Source: Alphaproteobacteria bacterium (GTDB taxonomy: Bacteria; Pseudomonadota; Alphaproteobacteria; ATCC43930; CGMCC-115725). Taken from it: a stretch of DNA of 8,942 bases. The stretch's first letter is position 1. Each line of letters opens with the position of its first letter. The stretch lies in the NCBI GenBank assembly GCA_019237175.1, contig JAFAHP010000475.1:1-8942 (forward strand). The letters run 5' to 3'. The translations under genes and the position numbers were made by a program. The notes under the pieces were generated by a model, which ran no database searches, had not been told where the DNA came from, and saw only the letters and a program-made list of their open reading frames with translations. Below, in pieces: positions 7,214-8,942 of the stretch.

Positions 7214-8299
7214 CTAGTCGAAGACCGAGCAGAAGTCGAGGTCGTAGCCAAAGGCGCGCGGGCCGACATGCTCCAATCCTTTGGGGGTCAGGAATACCGG
7301 CGGCGGCGGCAGTGCGACAACAGTGACCCGTCTTCCATAGCGGATCGTCTCGGTGCCGCACGCCTCTCCCGAAACCGTGTCGAGCACGCAAATCAAGTCG
7401 GGCGACATCGCCAGGGGCACGCCATCGCGCCAGGCAACGACCCATTCGTTCTGAAAGGCGATTTCGAGCCGCGCGCCGCGGTCCTCATCGAGCCCGTCGA
7501 TCACCGCGCGCCCGCGCAAAAAACCCTCGGTCGTGCGCCGGCTGACGTCGACGACCTTGCCGCGAAACAATTGCTTGCCGTGGGCCTCGTCGAGGATCGC
7601 GGCAATGGGGTCCTCGTGCCGGCGCTGTGCGATCCGCACGCGGCGGCCGAGACCGATCGCTTTCGAGGTGGTGAAATGGATCCCCCATTGTTTGACCTCG
7701 GCACCGGTGCGCGGCGCTTTACATGTCGAGGCGACCGATCCCATTTCGACGCAGATCTTTCGGCTCGCGCGTTCCATCCATTTCCAGCTCGGCACTTTGG
7801 TGACGATTGCCTCGATGCCGCGCGGATCGTAGAGCGCGCATGGATAAGGCTTCAGATCGCCGACCGCGACGCTGGTCATCTGCGCTTCGGGATAGGCGCG
7901 ACCCATCGTGTCGGCGTCGACCACCGGGAGACCGAGATGGGCCGCCGCCATCAATGGCTGGATGCCGTTGCCGCCGCCGATTTCGAGCGACATCACCGCC
8001 CGGAATTTCCACCCGTGATACTCCTGCTGCATCTCGACAGCGCGGGCGATGTTGCGGCTGTCCGCAAGCCGCTCTTGGCCGACCAGCGGTGCGCCCATGT
8101 TCGAGACCACCGCCACCCAGTCGTCGTCGCCGAGATCGAAGGGCGAGACCAGCTTGACCCGATGCCCCTCGCCATAGAGCCGGCGCATGTTCAAATGCCC
8201 GAGATAGGGGCTCCCACCGCCGCCGGTGCCGAGGATCCACGCCCCGACCGCAAGGCATTCGATATCGTCGAGGGTTAAGGTGCGCTCGGCAGGGGGCAT
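7214..8299 (-). CDS. DUF917 (S-methyl-thiohydantoin desulfurase-like) family protein
   Basis: This 361-aa protein has the usual length of the DUF917 family. Visible hallmarks are ILGTGGGGSP (22-31) near the N-terminus, EIGGGNG (106-112), DADTMGRAYPE (128-138), a QNEW segment (283-286) and the C-terminal PRAFGYDLDF (347-356). As I recall, the family has been renamed for S-methyl-thiohydantoin desulfurase activity, but most members have no tested function. They often sit beside or are fused to HyuA-like ATPases, as here. I chose the ATG at 8299-8297 because MPPAERTLTLDDIE gives the family N-terminus; a GTG at 8401 would add 34 residues of atypical sequence. No clear Shine-Dalgarno precedes 8299, so the start is a little uncertain. 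It is the first gene of the minus-strand set and is probably a cytoplasmic enzyme. Confidence 0.85.
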   Translation of the reverse strand: MPPAERTLTLDDIECLAVGAWILGTGGGGSPYLGHLNMRRLYGEGHRVKLVSPFDLGDDDWVAVVSNMGAPLVGQERLADSRNIARAVEMQQEYHGWKFRAVMSLEIGGGNGIQPLMAAAHLGLPVVDADTMGRAYPEAQMTSVAVGDLKPYPCALYDPRGIEAIVTKVPSWKWMERASRKICVEMGSVASTCKAPRTGAEVKQWGIHFTTSKAIGLGRRVRIAQRRHEDPIAAILDEAHGKQLFRGKVVDVSRRTTEGFLRGRAVIDGLDEDRGARLEIAFQNEWVVAWRDGVPLAMSPDLICVLDTVSGEACGTETIRYGRRVTVVALPPPPVFLTPKGLEHVGPRAFGYDLDFCSVFD

Positions 8300-8444
8300 T
8301 GCGAGAGTGTTTGTTGGTGGTCCCGGTGCGCCGTGGCAGGATATCCCGCGCAACGCACTCGATTGACAGCAAATAGAATGGAATTTCGACCGCGTCGCCA
8401 CATATTCTGATCACGCGCGGGGAAGAAGCAACCGGCCGATTTCG
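8300..8444. other. Divergent intergenic region between the DUF917 gene and the small + strand gene
   Basis: These 145 bases must hold the promoters for both directions. A perfect TTGACA occurs on the + strand at 8363-8368, but no acceptable -10 box lies 16-18 bases after it. A TAGAAT at 8374-8379 is too close to pair with it. A purine-rich GGGGAAGAAG at 8419-8428 lies 16 bases before the ATG at 8445, too far for a normal ribosome site. The middle of the gap is more AT-rich than the flanking genes. No operator repeat was evident. Confidence 0.45.
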
Positions 8445-8648
8445 ATGACAACAATGATCACCGAGTTATACGATGCCCTGAAAGATGCCGGCGCGAATGA
8501 GGAAAAAGCGCGCAAAGCGGCAGAGACCGTAGCGGCCTACGAAAACAGATTTGCCAAAATTGATAACGATCTCACTCTGCTGAAATGGATGGTCGGATTT
8601 AACTTGGCCGCCACAGTCGCGGTGATTTTTATGCAGCTTCATCATTAG
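8445..8648 (+). CDS. Small coiled-coil protein with a C-terminal membrane segment
   Basis: This 67-aa protein of unknown function has two parts. Residues 5-45 are a charged, helical, coiled-coil-like region (ELYDALKDAGA, then EEKARKAAETVAAYENRF). Residues about 46-64 form one membrane segment (WMVGFNLAATVAVIFMQ). It resembles many small alphaproteobacterial hypothetical proteins and the C-terminal half of the DUF1640/CCDC90-like family, but without that family's long heptad repeats. By hand count the gene is about 48% GC, well below its neighbours, which may mean transfer or relaxed selection. An ATG at 8454 (Met4) is an alternative start; neither start has a good Shine-Dalgarno. It may be a membrane-anchored oligomer or an accessory subunit. 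It ends 12 bases before the end of the converging DUF2332 gene. Confidence 0.7.
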   Translation: MTTMITELYDALKDAGANEEKARKAAETVAAYENRFAKIDNDLTLLKWMVGFNLAATVAVIFMQLHH

Positions 8649-8660
8649 GCGCTAACGAGG

Positions 8661-8942
8661 CTATATCGTGCCGAACCAATCGATCGACTGGCCGTGGGGA
8701 GCGGTCCACGCCACAGGTGTCCCGTTCAGCATCAGTAAAAAGCGCCCGCGCGCCGGCGCCGGTGGTGCTGATTCCGCCTGAGTGGGGAAGGCGCTCGGAG
8801 CCTCGTTGCTGATCCACACGGCACCGGCCCGCCGCACGGTTTGCGCGAAATCGTCCCGCCGCGCCTGCGGCGTCACATAGGCGAGCACTGCAGTGTGAAA
8901 GACGACGAGTGTCGCATCTTTTGGGGCGGTCGCGATCAACGG
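8661..8942 (-). CDS. DUF2332 family protein, C-terminal end, partial
   Basis: The frame is open to the right edge and stops with TAG at 8663-8661, so only the last 93 residues are seen and the N-terminus lies outside the window. The pattern matches the end of DUF2332 proteins: a strand DATLVVFHTAVLAYV, then WISNEAP, then a FLLMLNGTPVAW strand and the final HGQSIDWFG. Family knowledge: these are roughly 330-370 aa soluble proteins of unknown function, with a fold some have compared to methyltransferases. The gene converges on the small + strand gene with 12 bases between the stops, and no terminator is visible there. The TTG at 8939 is an internal codon, not a start. Confidence 0.78.
   Translation of the reverse strand, partial: PLIATAPKDATLVVFHTAVLAYVTPQARRDDFAQTVRRAGAVWISNEAPSAFPTQAESAPPAPARGRFLLMLNGTPVAWTAPHGQSIDWFGTI

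Noticed and set aside
7268..8278. 336-codon + strand open frame opposite the DUF917 gene
   Set aside because: Same shadow pattern; no domain is seen and the opposite strand is a full DUF917 protein.
8363..8368. Perfect TTGACA as a sigma-70 promoter for the small + strand gene
   Set aside because: No -10-like hexamer lies 16-18 bases downstream; TAGAAT at 8374 is only 5 bases away.
8300..8401. 34-residue N-terminal extension of the DUF917 protein from a GTG at 8401
   Set aside because: The extension (with Cys, Ser and Gly-Pro clusters) does not resemble family N-termini, whereas Met at 8299 starts directly before the usual first helix.

Overview
The window looks like chromosomal DNA of a high-GC (mostly above 60% by eye) hopanoid-making alphaproteobacterium, of a Rhizobiales or Rhodospirillales kind. 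The main evidence is a full-length HpnN-type hopanoid RND transporter, and an S49 peptidase end, an alphaproteobacterial-style small coiled-coil protein and a DUF2332 protein end agree with it. The species cannot be named from this stretch. I see no RNA genes, CRISPR arrays, insertion sequences or phage genes.

Left part, + strand: the C-terminal 92 codons of an S49 signal peptide peptidase (SppA-like) run in from the left edge. A 383-base gap follows, holding a weak hairpin with a T-run and a candidate EcfG-type promoter. Then come hpnN (start placed at 663) and an acyltransferase family 3 membrane protein joined by an ATGA overlap. The pair is very likely one transcription and translation unit. 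It suggests a membrane-lipid module: HpnN moves hopanoids toward the outer membrane, and the acyltransferase may decorate a hopanoid or another envelope molecule.

Middle part, - strand: three genes read in the order DUF917 protein (8299 to 7214), short hydantoinase A/oxoprolinase-type ATPase (7076 to 5529), HSL-type alpha/beta hydrolase (5522 to 4605). The last two are 6 bases apart. DUF917 and HyuA-like proteins are commonly found together, and the hydrolase looks like an added step. I infer a small catabolic set for a cyclic amide, hydantoin or thiohydantoin type compound; the substrate is unknown. The hydrolase end overlaps the end of the acyltransferase gene by 17 bases, so the two operons meet tail to tail with no room for a conventional terminator.

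Right part: a small low-GC gene (+ strand, 67 aa, coiled coil plus one membrane segment) is followed 12 bases later by the C-terminal end of a DUF2332 protein on the - strand, which runs off the right edge.

The best candidates for new biology are the hpnN-acyltransferase coupling and the DUF917-HyuA-hydrolase operon. Both are built from known families in a combination whose job is not established; nothing here is clearly a wholly new system.
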